Part shown: positions 32,143 through 40,715 of the stretch, one piece after another
Layout: each line of letters opens with the position of its first letter
How positions within the stretch are numbered: position 1 is the stretch's first letter
IMG/VR virus record: IMGVR_UViG_3300036715_001140
Span: 62,001 to 126,000 of that record
Reading direction: 5' to 3' (one strand)
DNA: 64,000 nucleotides
DNA from: a virus
Program-made: the position numbers and the translations under genes
Notes under the pieces: model-generated
What the model was told of the DNA's origin: nothing
Seen by the model: the letters and a program-made list of their open reading frames with translations, nothing else
The model's database searches: none

Positions 32143-32176
32143 GTAATGCCTCTAGTAGCTTAATTTATAAAATTAA

Positions 32177-32203
32177 GGGTTGCTAGGAGAGGCTAACAAC
32201 CCC
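32177..32203 (-). terminator. Terminator after cold-shock gene
   Basis: GGGTTGTTAG, CCTCTC, CTAGCAACCC on the minus strand followed by TTAATTTTAT, 30 bases after the stop of the cold-shock gene. Confidence 0.7.
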
Positions 32204-32232
32204 TGTTGTTTAATAATTATTAGTCTATATAG

Positions 32233-32439
32233 TTATGCTACTTTAACAACGTTAGCAGCTTGTTTACCTTTCTGCCCATCAATAATATCAAAGGTTACAG
32301 CTTCATTTTCCTTCAACGTCTTAAATCCTTCTGTCTGAATTGCTGAAAAATGCACAAAAATATCTTCCGTAGCTCCTTCCGGTGTTAAAAACCCAAAACC
32401 TTTTGCCTCATTAAACCATTTTACTTTTCCATTCACCAT
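32233..32439 (-). CDS. Cold-shock domain protein
   Basis: A 68-residue CspA-type single-strand nucleic-acid-binding protein. [20 protein letters not shown] contains RNP1 (KGFGF) and [16 protein letters not shown] contains RNP2 (DIFVHF); it ends [10 protein letters not shown] as usual. It probably acts as an RNA chaperone or transcription antiterminator. GGAAGTACAAAGAA precedes the ATG, and the 127-base leader (32440-32566) contains two hairpins (CTGCTCAA/TTGAGCAG at 32494-32513 and CGGTA/TACCG), as in regulated csp leaders. Confidence 0.95.
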   Translation of the reverse strand: MVNGKVKWFNEAKGFGFLTPEGATEDIFVHFSAIQTEGFKTLKENEAVTFDIIDGQKGKQAANVVKVA

Positions 32440-32566
32440 TTCTTTGTACTTCCTTTCTTTTCTTGTTACGGTATTTCTCTACCGCTTTGTAATCTGCTCA
32501 AAAAATTGAGCAGTAATTTTAGTTATCATTATAAAATACATAAAAATTTTATGTCTTATATTTTAG

Positions 32567-32923
32567 TCATCTTACTATCTGTAGTTTAGAATTAGGCATA
32601 GAAGTTGCTGGCATTATACCAGTCTTTTTATGTATATAGCCATCTGAAATTTCTTTAGGAGCAATAATATATGATATTACTTGGTACTCTTCTATTGATA
32701 CTCCTTTTCCATCATTACTAAATGGTGCCATATAGTCATGGATAATAGGCGATACGTTACCCATATTATCTATTTGACGTAAAGATAAACCATAGCAATG
32801 ATCAAAATATTCTTTCTTTGTAATCTCGTCAAAACGTAATGTTCCTACAATAAACTCACCACTAACAAGTTTAGCAATAACAACTTCATCTACAACTTCA
32901 GTAGTTTGCTTGTTAAATAACAT
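32567..32923 (-). CDS. Sm-like fold phage protein (118 aa)
   Basis: IAKLVSGEFIVGTLRFDE and the later DYMAPFSND, EEYQVISYIIAPKEISDGY match the pattern of small Sm-like proteins in large phages (LxSGExIIGxL, then PxxDYxxPF). RNA or DNA binding is inferred from the fold. AAAAAGGAGTGATACTTAA precedes the ATG. Confidence 0.6.
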   Translation of the reverse strand: MLFNKQTTEVVDEVVIAKLVSGEFIVGTLRFDEITKKEYFDHCYGLSLRQIDNMGNVSPIIHDYMAPFSNDGKGVSIEEYQVISYIIAPKEISDGYIHKKTGIMPATSMPNSKLQIVR

Positions 32924-32930
32924 TTAAGTA

Positions 32931-33076
32931 TCACTCCTTTTTATTCTTTATTAATAATTCTTTTATCTTCTTTTCTAGTAAATTAAAGTCTACTGGTTTA
33001 GTAAAAACATGCTCAAGATTATTTTGTACTTTTTCATATTATAATAATTTCTATAAGATGTTATAGTAGTTGACAT
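32931..33076 (-). pseudogene. Response-regulator fragment
   Basis: A frame ending at a TGA (32931-32933) carries KVQNNLEHVFTKPVDFNLLE, then KKIKELLIKN, which is the C-terminal end of a CheY-like receiver domain (K-P-V-D motif and last helix). The upstream part is in another frame (MSTTITSYRNYYNMKKYK from 33076) and the phospho-acceptor half is missing. It looks like a truncated, frameshifted copy. Confidence 0.45.
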
Positions 33077-33079
33077 ACC

Positions 33080-34168
33080 TCACAGCCATTTTTTCTTTTT
33101 AAACCACAAGTAAATACCAATTATTATAAAAATATTTACAACTATAAATATGATATAACCTCCAATCAAGTGATTCTTTTGCTCAGGCATTTCCCAATTC
33201 ATTCCATACCAACCACAAAGAAAAGAGCCAGGTAAGAAGAATGCTGAGAGTATAGTCAAAAACTTCATTATCTCATTCATACGATTACTAGATATTGCAG
33301 AGCTCAAATCAACAATAGAAGATAAAGTAGCTTTGAATCTTTCAAGCATATCCAGTATCTGAGTTAAATGAATATCCACATCTTTTATATACGCAATACT
33401 ATCTGCGGTTATTAAATTACTAAAGTCATCAACCAAGGAGTTGACAAGCTCTCTCATGGCTTTAGTATCTTGTAATATTGCTTGCACCTTATTTTTCATC
33501 TGATATATTTCTTTCAAATGACTGGCAGGGTCATCAGAATTTACAATATTATTTTCCAACTCGCTAATTTCTTCATCAAGTTTGTCTGTCATAATGTAGT
33601 ACATATCAACAACATAATCAAGAATTACACAAGCTAAACGATCTGGACCTTTTCTACGAGTTTCTGATTGTTCTGATGAAAGTCTGTTAAACAATGGCTC
33701 AAACATTTCATCATGTGTTTCTTGAAATGTAATAACTTCTTTCGGAGTCAACCATATTGATAACTGCTTACGATTAAACTCTAAGTTATAGTAAGTAAGT
33801 ATAAAACATATCTTATCATCTTTTGTTAAAATATGCGGCCGTTGATTTACGTTTAAGATGTCTTCAAGAATCATCGGAGGCAAATCAAATGCAGATACTG
33901 TATATTGAATGCTTGCTACATTTTTAAAACCTTTTATCAGTAACCACTTGTTTATATCAGATTCAGTCCAGATTTCTTCATTGCTAGGATTTGTATCGAG
34001 TTTAAATCCTTGCTCATTATAATGAGCTAACTCATATTTAGTTTCAAGGTCTGAACGCTCACCAGTATAGATAACAGTTCCTGGAGGCAATCCAAACTTT
34101 ACAGAACTCTTCATAAATTTTGCTATAAAACTATGTGTCTCAATGAGACTACATACTGTTTTTGACAC
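33080..34168 (-). CDS. CorA-like divalent-cation transporter
   Basis: A 362-residue protein with a long cytoplasmic part (PPMILEDILNVNQRPHIL, then coiled-coil helices) and two C-terminal membrane spans around residues 305-325 and 335-355. The CorA signature GMN is present (CGWYGMNWEMPE). It would form a pentameric Mg2+ (or Co2+/Ni2+) channel in the host membrane. The start is a GTG (34168) preceded too closely by AAAGG; a 23-residue leader frame (MGIIEIVRLMFISI...) ends in the first codons, so coupled translation is possible. Start uncertain. Confidence 0.88.
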   Translation of the reverse strand: MSKTVCSLIETHSFIAKFMKSSVKFGLPPGTVIYTGERSDLETKYELAHYNEQGFKLDTNPSNEEIWTESDINKWLLIKGFKNVASIQYTVSAFDLPPMILEDILNVNQRPHILTKDDKICFILTYYNLEFNRKQLSIWLTPKEVITFQETHDEMFEPLFNRLSSEQSETRRKGPDRLACVILDYVVDMYYIMTDKLDEEISELENNIVNSDDPASHLKEIYQMKNKVQAILQDTKAMRELVNSLVDDFSNLITADSIAYIKDVDIHLTQILDMLERFKATLSSIVDLSSAISSNRMNEIMKFLTILSAFFLPGSFLCGWYGMNWEMPEQKNHLIGGYIIFIVVNIFIIIGIYLWFKKKKWL

Positions 34169-34371
34169 CTTTAAAACAAGATATGCTAATAAACATTAGT
34201 CTTACAATCTCTATGATGCCCATTTAAAGTCTCCCATTAGCTATAGGTGACATGAACTTAAAAGCTGTTTTATAGACTCTCCTTATTAGATTTTTAGCTA
34301 ATCAGAGCTTCTAAGTTCATTGATGCACGTTATGATTTTATATCATATATTCATTGTATTTCTATATAAAT
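34169..34371 (-). promoter_or_regulatory. Structured leader upstream of the CorA-like gene
   Basis: The 203 bases between genes can form a long stem, TGAACTTAGAAGCT (about 34311) with AGCTTTTAAGTTCA, enclosing ATTAG/CTAAT, followed by a region with AGTCT/AGACT pairing and then a short leader frame of 23 codons overlapping the start codon. Regulation by ions or translation is inferred. The conserved M-box riboswitch sequences are not seen. Confidence 0.45.
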
Positions 34372-34539
34372 TCATAGTTTTATTAATGCTTGATAATAAA
34401 TTTTTCCCATCTTAGGATGAGATTCTATAACTATACCACCTGTTACAGAGTATTGACCTTCTTTTAAGAGAGAGTTTACTTCTCGTTCTAAATCTTTTAT
34501 GTCATATTCTCTTATTATCTTATACAACGGAAACTGCAC
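34372..34539 (-). CDS. DUF1737-like small protein (55 aa)
   Basis: The pattern LEREVNSLLKEGQYSVTGGI, then YYQALIKL, is that of DUF1737-like proteins (evN.li.eGWxpxGG...yyQAmv). A GTG start at 34539 is chosen because AAGGAG lies six bases upstream. It overlaps the end of the preceding gene by 20 bases. Confidence 0.65.
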   Translation of the reverse strand: MQFPLYKIIREYDIKDLEREVNSLLKEGQYSVTGGIVIESHPKMGKIYYQALIKL

Positions 34540-34756
34540 TGCACACTCCTTCAGACTTATTAAAAACATTACCACAGAAAACACACTCTACTAAGTTATT
34601 TTTTAATTCAGGATCTCTAAGTTTATGTATTCCAGAAGTATTACATTTAGGACAAGTTGCACGTTTATTCTTGGTAATACTAGGTTTTCTCTTTATAGGT
34701 TTCTTCTCAATAGACGCATAGTATTCAGCATGACTGCTATTCATAAATAAAGACAT
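34520..34756 (-). CDS. Small zinc-ribbon protein (78 aa)
   Basis: ATCPKCNTSGIHKLRDPELK and ECVFCGNVF form a CxxC/CxxC zinc ribbon, after a basic N-terminal tail (KKPIKRKPSITKNKR). GAGGACTTTAAC precedes the ATG. Nucleic-acid binding is plausible. Confidence 0.7.
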   Translation of the reverse strand: MSLFMNSSHAEYYASIEKKPIKRKPSITKNKRATCPKCNTSGIHKLRDPELKNNLVECVFCGNVFNKSEGVCSAVSVV

Positions 34757-34789
34757 GTTAAAGTCCTCTTCCTCTTTATATAAAAATTA

Positions 34790-36250
34790 TCAGTAAGAAT
34801 ATAAGTTTGTTGTAGGTCTAGTACAGGAAACATACAAACATTTCATGGCTTCTCTTTTATTAGAGTTGGCTAAAATATCTTGTTGGTCTACATATACTTC
34901 TTTGTAAGTACTTCCTTGTGCTCTGTGTGCTGTAAGAGCATATCCATATCTAACTTTATTAAATTTTGATTTAGTTCTCCAAAAATCACTCCATGCATCT
35001 TTTCTCTCTGTGCCTTTTAACCATTTAGCTTTAAGAGCTTTTTTATTTAAAATACTATCTATGAGTGAAACATCTTTAGGAATATTTAGGAATAAAGTCT
35101 TATCACCTTTAACGGTTAAACATGTAACTGGAACTGAAATATTATCAACTATAACCATAGAGTCTTCTACTCTTTCTACTCTATACTCATCATCTACATA
35201 GGCTATTATTTGTTTATCCTGTTCTATGGGTTCGGCGATAAGAATTATCTCATTTATACAAAACCTATCTTTAAATCCAAGATGCTGCCGTATGATATTA
35301 TTATAATACTCTACTGTTTTGTTACGCCAAGCAATAACTTTGGAATGAACCAAATCATCTACCGTGTTTATACTATTAAGTAATTTTGCTTCAAAGTCTC
35401 TTTTAGAAGAGTACATCCAGACACCAGATGTAGTGTGATCATTCTTTAAAGGGCTTGACCAATCCTTATTTAAAAGTCTATTGCGTATAGCAGAAGCTAA
35501 TGTGAGTAATTGATTATCATGTCTAACAATTTTCTTTAAAACCGCAATGTTATTTGGATCTTCCGTTACCTTCCATGCTCTTGTTTTATCTTCCCCTACA
35601 GGTGGTAATTGAGCAGGATCACCTACATAAAGTATCTTAATACCACTAGATAATCTTATGTCATCTATTACTGAGCATAAAACCTTTCCACACATAGAAG
35701 CTTCATCTATTACTAATACTGAGTTTTTAGGAAAATAGGGAGGTGTTTCACTTTGAGTTAAACGTAATTCATCCTCTACTTGTTCCATTCTTAAACCTAA
35801 AGTAGAATAAGTTGTTTTTATCTTAGCCGTAGGTCCTAACAACTCTATCAATACCTTTGTGGCTTTGTTAGTAGGAGCACTAAAATATATATTGTCTTTT
35901 ATATCTTTTAACAACTGAAGTAAAAATGTCTTTCCAGTACCTGCATAACCTTTTAATACAAAATAAGGTTCATCTGGTTTTAACAACCATTTGAAGATCT
36001 TATCTATAGCTTCTTTCTGATCTATGCTAAGTTTTACTATTTTATTACCAACCTTAACTTCTACTATATTTTCAGTATCAGTGTAAATTAAAGGATTACC
36101 ACCAAATAATTGGTAATTAGCACAATACATGTTCACTTTTTGTATTAAGCTATATTTAGTTTTATCAATATCTGAGAGTAAACCGGTAGCTAGTAAAGCC
36201 TCATTTAGCTTTTTAGCTTGATCTAACAATTCCTTATCCATACTATCCAT
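34790..36250 (-). CDS. Dda/RecD2-like superfamily 1B helicase
   Basis: A 486-residue helicase of the T4 Dda type. Motif Q region KLSIDQKEAIDKIFKWL, Walker A GYAGTGKT near residue 95, Walker B SVLVIDEASM, motif III YVGDPAQLPPVGED, motif IV-like KIVRH and the C-terminal KVRYGYALTAHRAQGSTYKE with SCTRPTTNLYSY. It unwinds DNA 5' to 3' during replication or recombination. The start could be the second ATG at 36241. Confidence 0.9.
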   Translation of the reverse strand: MDSMDKELLDQAKKLNEALLATGLLSDIDKTKYSLIQKVNMYCANYQLFGGNPLIYTDTENIVEVKVGNKIVKLSIDQKEAIDKIFKWLLKPDEPYFVLKGYAGTGKTFLLQLLKDIKDNIYFSAPTNKATKVLIELLGPTAKIKTTYSTLGLRMEQVEDELRLTQSETPPYFPKNSVLVIDEASMCGKVLCSVIDDIRLSSGIKILYVGDPAQLPPVGEDKTRAWKVTEDPNNIAVLKKIVRHDNQLLTLASAIRNRLLNKDWSSPLKNDHTTSGVWMYSSKRDFEAKLLNSINTVDDLVHSKVIAWRNKTVEYYNNIIRQHLGFKDRFCINEIILIAEPIEQDKQIIAYVDDEYRVERVEDSMVIVDNISVPVTCLTVKGDKTLFLNIPKDVSLIDSILNKKALKAKWLKGTERKDAWSDFWRTKSKFNKVRYGYALTAHRAQGSTYKEVYVDQQDILANSNKREAMKCLYVSCTRPTTNLYSY

Positions 36251-36707
36251 AAACTTCAGCTTTCTTTTTCATTGCTTTCAATAATTGTGCTTGTATATCT
36301 AATACATCAATAGCCATTCTTATGCTTATAGGATCTGTGTCCTTTATTGAATCCCATAAGATCTTTATGGTATAAGTATTAGTATCAAGAATAAAATCTT
36401 CATTTTCTTTTAACTTCTCATCTCGAGCATACACAGTACAGTCTATGTACTTGAACTTAGGTATTTTCATTCCTGAATCTACAAATTGCTTATACGTTAT
36501 AGGATGACAATTAGCTAGTTGAAAAGTTTCACCATACAGGATATTAGATTCTTTTGGAATACCTGTTAAAAATGTTACAAGTTTAATATCACCATCTATG
36601 GGTTGTAATAAAACTTCTTCTTCCAAGAATCTTCTACATTTACTTACGATATTTTCATCGACTTGGTTGATTGGTAACTGGTATCCTATAAAAAAGTATG
36701 GGTACAT
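36243..36707 (-). CDS. Hypothetical protein (154 aa)
   Basis: Not recognised. Starts YFFIGYQLPINQVDENIVSK and ends in a basic helix. It overlaps the helicase start by eight bases and the upstream gene by 22, so all three genes are co-transcribed. AAAGGATCAGTGAT precedes the ATG. Confidence 0.65.
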   Translation of the reverse strand: MYPYFFIGYQLPINQVDENIVSKCRRFLEEEVLLQPIDGDIKLVTFLTGIPKESNILYGETFQLANCHPITYKQFVDSGMKIPKFKYIDCTVYARDEKLKENEDFILDTNTYTIKILWDSIKDTDPISIRMAIDVLDIQAQLLKAMKKKAEVYG

Positions 36708-37069
36708 ATCACTGATCCTTTTTCTATTCCTTCACGCTTACACAAATCTGCAATATTTGGACTGACAATTCTTCCTTTTACTTTATAGTGATAATACTCT
36801 TTAGGAAAATCCGGTTCTATGTAGCATTCGTTATCTACGAAACCAATAGTATGTTCTATCATGTTGCAGATTTCTTCTGCAAACATTCTTCTATTAAATT
36901 TACTATACGCAAAATATTCTCCTTCAAGTTCAGAGAGTATAAATGCTTCATAGCTTTCATGAGTAGAAAATTCTACTAACTTAGGTATATTAAATCCACG
37001 TCCTGCTACAATAATTTCCTTCTTAACATGATTTACTATTAAGTAACTTGGATAATAGATATTAGCCAT
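36686..37069 (-). CDS. Hypothetical protein (127 aa)
   Basis: Not recognised. It begins NIYYPSYLIVNHVKKEIIVA and has a Tyr- and Phe-rich acidic middle. The ribosome binding site is weak, but an eight-base overlap with the previous gene supports coupling. Confidence 0.6.
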   Translation of the reverse strand: MANIYYPSYLIVNHVKKEIIVAGRGFNIPKLVEFSTHESYEAFILSELEGEYFAYSKFNRRMFAEEICNMIEHTIGFVDNECYIEPDFPKEYYHYKVKGRIVSPNIADLCKREGIEKGSVICTHTFL

Positions 37070-37367
37070 GATTAATAAGACCTCTAAGTTTATTCGGTTC
37101 TAATAGACATAGTTTTCTTAGACCAACCTGAATCCAACTCTCTTCTCTAAAGTCAATACAATTTAAATTAGAACAACCTTTTCCTGTTAAGTATGAACCA
37201 CAAAGTAAGCAGGACTCAGCTTTGCCTCCAATAACTAAAGAATCAGATACTTGAATAGCTCCTTTAGCAATGTTCTTAATAACGTTATACTCCTTAGGCT
37301 GGTCTAATTCAATTTCAACTTTTTTAGTAGATCTTTTCTTTTGAGTTGTGTCAATAGTAGCTGGCAT
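37062..37367 (-). CDS. Hypothetical protein with Cys motif (101 aa)
   Basis: Not recognised. Basic N-terminal tail, then SCLLCGSYLTGKGCSNLNCI, a likely zinc site. AAAGGAAATGAATT precedes the ATG. It follows the motif at 37411-37424 and is probably the first gene of an operon that includes the helicase. Confidence 0.6.
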   Translation of the reverse strand: MPATIDTTQKKRSTKKVEIELDQPKEYNVIKNIAKGAIQVSDSLVIGGKAESCLLCGSYLTGKGCSNLNCIDFREESWIQVGLRKLCLLEPNKLRGLINHG

Positions 37368-37410
37368 AATTCATTTCCTTTTAGTTCTTAATTTACTACA
37401 TCTACTATTT

Positions 37411-37424
37411 ATTAACAGTATTAG
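37411..37424 (-). promoter_or_regulatory. Intergenic motif CTAATACTGTTAAT (one mismatch)
   Basis: One base from CTAAAACTGTTAAT, placed directly after the terminator hairpin at 37425-37455 and 44 bases before the next ATG, followed by AAATAGTAG. Confidence 0.45.
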
Positions 37425-37455
37425 AAAGAGAGCAAAAGACAATTTTGCTCTCTTT
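37425..37455 (-). terminator. Terminator after topoisomerase IB gene
   Basis: AAAGAGAGCAAAA and TTTTGCTCTCTTT form a 13-base stem eight bases after the stop codon. Confidence 0.7.
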
Positions 37456-37463
37456 ATTTTAGT

Positions 37464-39533
37464 CTATTTCTTACTCCTTATTTTAAATACTATACTATTA
37501 CTTACAGTCTTTAACCTAATATTTTTAGCAATTCCACTAGTTGGACTCACATCATACCTATCAAAGAACTCATTAGAGACGCTTTTCAAAACGTATGCTT
37601 TCATAGCCATATTTGGACTAGGTTTATCTTTACTATGATGACCTAGTTCCTTACCTACTTGAGTCATTACATCCATAAAGTATGCACTGACTTGAGCAGA
37701 GTCAGCTTCTCCTACTTTTAATTCACAGTTGTCTAACATTTCTTTTGCCATTCTTGTTGCTTTAGCATTTCTAAATTTATGTGGATTAAAAGTAGGCATT
37801 ACAGTGTTTACATATTTTTTAACTAGTTCATAGGTTAATTTTTCATTGTCTTTATCTACCCAAATATAATCTTCTGGATTTGCTACTCTTTCATATAACT
37901 TCTGTACTATGTTAAATAGTAATTTTGCTTCAACCGCAGTTTGATCATAGCCAGGTTTTAAAGTAAGTAACAAATTTTGTGCTCCGTTTTTATCTGAATA
38001 ACTAAAGGTTATAATATTATTATCTATAGATAGATCTTTCTTCTTTAGATATATAAAACCTTTACTGTCTTCAAATTTAGTATTTGTTCCTTTTTCCTTT
38101 GATCCAGGTCTAGGTGTTAGTTGATACATTAACTCAGTTATAACTGCTGAAATAAACTTTTTAGTAGGACTATTAGGATTTCCTGCTTTTATATCTGAAA
38201 GCCAATGTGCTCTATACTTAGGTATATTCTCAATAAAATCGTCTACTATTTTCTTTTTCTTATCTTCTCTAAGACCAAGAGCATGATTCTCTGTGTATAC
38301 TCTTCTACGTCTACCATTAGGTCCTCTAAATTCACAATACACTCCATAACCAGTTTCAGGATCATACTTTCCATATCCAACGCCGATGCGTGTATTCATT
38401 TTTACAACACCAGAAGGTTGATCTGCTAATAAAAATCCTTCACGGGTATATAGTCTTCCTTTAGCATCTACTTTACCTTCATAGTTAACAGGTATCTTAG
38501 TATAGTTTAAACCTGCTTCTTTTAGCTTCTTGTTTAGTTCATTAACATCTATTAAACTTTTTCCTGATTTATCAACAATGCTTCTTACCAAAGATAGATA
38601 ATACACATTAAGTTCTTTTTGAATCTCATTGTGCTTTATGTAGTCTTTTGAAGGATTTATGGATAATTCTTTTCTCTTAGCTGTAGGAATAATAAATCCT
38701 TCATTACCACCAAGTTTACTGTTAAGTTGCTTATACTCTTTTACCAAAGAGGCTAATTTACTTGAGTCTACATTTACTTTCTTTTCTACCTCTGTGGTAA
38801 ATAAGGAGCTTGCTTCAGGAACACCAATCTCTGCAGCTTTATTAACTATAGTCTTATATGAGTTATCGGAAGGAGCAGACGATCTTAAAAAGGTGTATAT
38901 ATTTTTAAGATAAGTTGTTTGCGCTGGAGGTATATTATATATTCTTTCCAGGAAGTTATCAAAAGATGCTTTTAAAGCATTAGCAAAATTAGATACATTG
39001 CCTTTTCTCTTATCATTATACTTTATCTTACGTTCTATTAAATCAAGAATTACTAACAAGTCTGTAGTATCTACTCCAACTTGAGTTAAAAACTTTATTA
39101 CCATATCTTTATCTTTTATTACTTTAGAACGGATAGAAGATAAATTAATTTCTTTTGTCCAAGCAATAATAGTTAGACCTAATACAAGTAATGAAGTAAA
39201 TGCAGATCTAGCATTTTCACCAAGTATCGTATATTTAGATTTATCTCTTGGAACAGAAGGTTTTGCAGATTTAGTTGTTGTAGGCTTTTCTTTTCGTGAA
39301 GAATTTGAAGCTGGTTTATCTTTTTTACTAGAAGGTTTTAATTTTTTAGCTAGATTTTTTATAACATCGGTTTTTTTACTTGGAGCTGTATTCCATGCTT
39401 CATAGAAAAGCTTTGTTTTTACAGGACTCCATTCAGCACCTGCAGCAGAAACCTTAGCTTTAGCCATAGAAAGAGCTTTTTCTTCGGACATACCTTGATC
39501 TTTCCACATCTTAATAGCATCACTTAGCTTCAT
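37464..39533 (-). CDS. Type IB DNA topoisomerase
   Basis: 689 residues. The C-terminal 350 residues match eukaryotic/viral-like type IB enzymes: INVYYLSLVRSIVDKSGKSL and FLLADQPSGVVKMNTRIGVG in the linker region, ELMYQLTPRPGSKEKGTNTK (first catalytic Arg), GFIYLKKKDLSI (Lys), HKFRNAKATRMAKEML (second Arg, R-x3-T pattern) and GHHSKDKPSPNMAMKAYVL (His and the nucleophilic Tyr). It relaxes supercoils without ATP. The N-terminal 110 residues are helical and Lys/Ser-rich, with one hydrophobic stretch (SLLVLGLTIIAW). A tyrosine recombinase is less likely given the R-K-R-H-Y order and TopoIB-like motifs. AAAGGAGATTTTAC precedes the ATG. Confidence 0.82.
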   Translation of the reverse strand: MKLSDAIKMWKDQGMSEEKALSMAKAKVSAAGAEWSPVKTKLFYEAWNTAPSKKTDVIKNLAKKLKPSSKKDKPASNSSRKEKPTTTKSAKPSVPRDKSKYTILGENARSAFTSLLVLGLTIIAWTKEINLSSIRSKVIKDKDMVIKFLTQVGVDTTDLLVILDLIERKIKYNDKRKGNVSNFANALKASFDNFLERIYNIPPAQTTYLKNIYTFLRSSAPSDNSYKTIVNKAAEIGVPEASSLFTTEVEKKVNVDSSKLASLVKEYKQLNSKLGGNEGFIIPTAKRKELSINPSKDYIKHNEIQKELNVYYLSLVRSIVDKSGKSLIDVNELNKKLKEAGLNYTKIPVNYEGKVDAKGRLYTREGFLLADQPSGVVKMNTRIGVGYGKYDPETGYGVYCEFRGPNGRRRRVYTENHALGLREDKKKKIVDDFIENIPKYRAHWLSDIKAGNPNSPTKKFISAVITELMYQLTPRPGSKEKGTNTKFEDSKGFIYLKKKDLSIDNNIITFSYSDKNGAQNLLLTLKPGYDQTAVEAKLLFNIVQKLYERVANPEDYIWVDKDNEKLTYELVKKYVNTVMPTFNPHKFRNAKATRMAKEMLDNCELKVGEADSAQVSAYFMDVMTQVGKELGHHSKDKPSPNMAMKAYVLKSVSNEFFDRYDVSPTSGIAKNIRLKTVSNSIVFKIRSKK

Positions 39534-39604
39534 GTAAAATCTCCTTTATAATTGTGATTGTATTTGTAATAATAAATTATTAAAAAACTCTTTAAGAGTT
39601 GCAC

Positions 39605-39643
39605 AAAAAAAAATGGTGTACCTGAAATTATCAGGTACACCAT
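39605..39643 (-). terminator. Strong factor-independent terminator
   Basis: ATGGTGTACCTGA and TCAGGTACACCAT flank AATT; nine T follow on the minus strand. It ends the small membrane-protein and transglycosylase unit. Confidence 0.9.
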
Positions 39644-39649
39644 TAGAGA

Positions 39650-39841
39650 TTAATTACATAGTCTATGTGCTATATATAGTCCAAAAGCAAGGCCACCTAA
39701 AGATCCCATAAAAAATGCTTTATAGACTAATATTACAATAAATGACTGCTCTTCTTGCGTAAAACTACTTAGTGCTGGTTGGTGCTGTTGATGCTCCCTC
39801 GGTGTGTATTGACGGTGGAAGATCTCTTTTCGTAATATCAT
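39650..39841 (-). CDS. Possible small membrane protein (63 aa)
   Basis: The C-terminal half has one membrane span (VILVYKAFFMGSLGGLAFGL). GGAGCCGTCT precedes an ATG at 39841 inside the upstream gene, giving a 77-base overlap in another frame. Nested reading frames next to a lysis enzyme recall holin or spanin pairs, but no family was recognised. Confidence 0.45.
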   Translation of the reverse strand: MILRKEIFHRQYTPREHQQHQPALSSFTQEEQSFIVILVYKAFFMGSLGGLAFGLYIAHRLCN

Positions 39842-40076
39842 AGACGGCTCCATCATGGTAGAATCGTCCAACTTTTATAATTATGGTCATGTTCTTATGA
39901 CTTGCGTAATTTGAATACATAAGTCCAAGACCTGCACCGGCACCTAGAAGAAGAATCGCCCAAAAACCAAGAGCATGTAGTTTATCTACAACAGTTCTAA
40001 CTGAAGTTTTTGTAAAAGTCTTAACTTCATTTGCCATAGATACATCCACTACTGAATTTTCTTTTTGTTGTTCCAT
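39765..40076 (-). CDS. Small membrane protein (103 aa)
   Basis: One predicted span (FWAILLLGAGAGLGLMYSNY, about residues 38-57) flanked by a cytoplasmic N-terminus (NEVKTFTKTSVRTVVDKL) and a C-terminal tail. GAGGAGCATAGTTAAAT precedes the ATG. Position after a transglycosylase suggests a role in lysis or in the virion, as a holin or membrane anchor; not proven. Confidence 0.6.
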   Translation of the reverse strand: MEQQKENSVVDVSMANEVKTFTKTSVRTVVDKLHALGFWAILLLGAGAGLGLMYSNYASHKNMTIIIKVGRFYHDGAVYDITKRDLPPSIHTEGASTAPTSTK

Positions 40077-40082
40077 ATTTAA

Positions 40083-40715
40083 CTATGCTCCTCTAATTTC
40101 TTTCCGAAGTTTGTTATATAACGCTATAACCTCTCGTGCTTGTTTATTACCAAAAGAAGGTTTTCCATTAGCACTCGTAGCTCTAAGGCTTCCTTTGTAA
40201 TAAGTTAAAGCTAGCTCTAGATTTCCATTAGCTATTTTTAACTTCTCTTCCAGAACCCTACAACCATATAATGTATCCACATCGGCGTATTCCATAGAGG
40301 CTTTAGGAGTTTGCATCAAACTTTTGTATCCTTTTGGACTAACGGCATTAAGTTTAAACTGACTTTCAGTGTACATTAATGTGGCAATTAGTAAAGGATC
40401 TATTTTTATTTGTGACGCTCCTAAAAGTATAGCCTTAATTATGGAGTCTCTCTTTGATTCTGGGCAATTAAGTTTTTTTAGTACCGTTACTAATTCTTTC
40501 TGTTGAACGGTAAGTTGCTTTTTAACATCAGTTACTTTCATAGGATACGGCAAGGTTTCGTGAAAGGACTTTACCTGAAAAATAATAAAATATACAGTAA
40601 GTATCAATAGTCCAATCTTTACAGCAGCCCAAGCTGTAGCAAAACCTTTTAGAATCAGGTCTGGGTAATTTACCTCTTCCTTTGAGTGTCTTAATGCTGT
40701 CAATATATTTTCCAC
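40083..40715 (-). CDS. Membrane-anchored lytic transglycosylase (SLT-like)
   Basis: Peptidoglycan-cleaving enzyme of the soluble lytic transglycosylase fold. ATLMYTESQFKLNAVSPKGY has the catalytic Glu in ESxF, followed by GYKSLMQ, VLEEKLKIANGNLELALTYY and NKQAREVIALYNKLRKEI. An N-terminal helix followed by one membrane span (AAVKIGLLILTVYFIIF) makes it a membrane-anchored form. A GTG start at 40715 is chosen because GGAGGAATTACTA lies upstream. It may act in host lysis or be a virion component for entry. Confidence 0.75.
   Translation of the reverse strand: MENILTALRHSKEEVNYPDLILKGFATAWAAVKIGLLILTVYFIIFQVKSFHETLPYPMKVTDVKKQLTVQQKELVTVLKKLNCPESKRDSIIKAILLGASQIKIDPLLIATLMYTESQFKLNAVSPKGYKSLMQTPKASMEYADVDTLYGCRVLEEKLKIANGNLELALTYYKGSLRATSANGKPSFGNKQAREVIALYNKLRKEIRGA

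Noticed and set aside
34169-34371. M-box magnesium riboswitch
   Set aside because: The conserved M-box sequences (such as the GGUGAGGCUCCU and GCCAAUGGGUCAAC stretches) are not present, so only an unspecified structured leader is claimed.
37464-39533. Tyrosine recombinase/integrase
   Set aside because: The motif order and the FRNAKATR, GHHSKDKPSPNMAMKAY elements fit type IB topoisomerase better.
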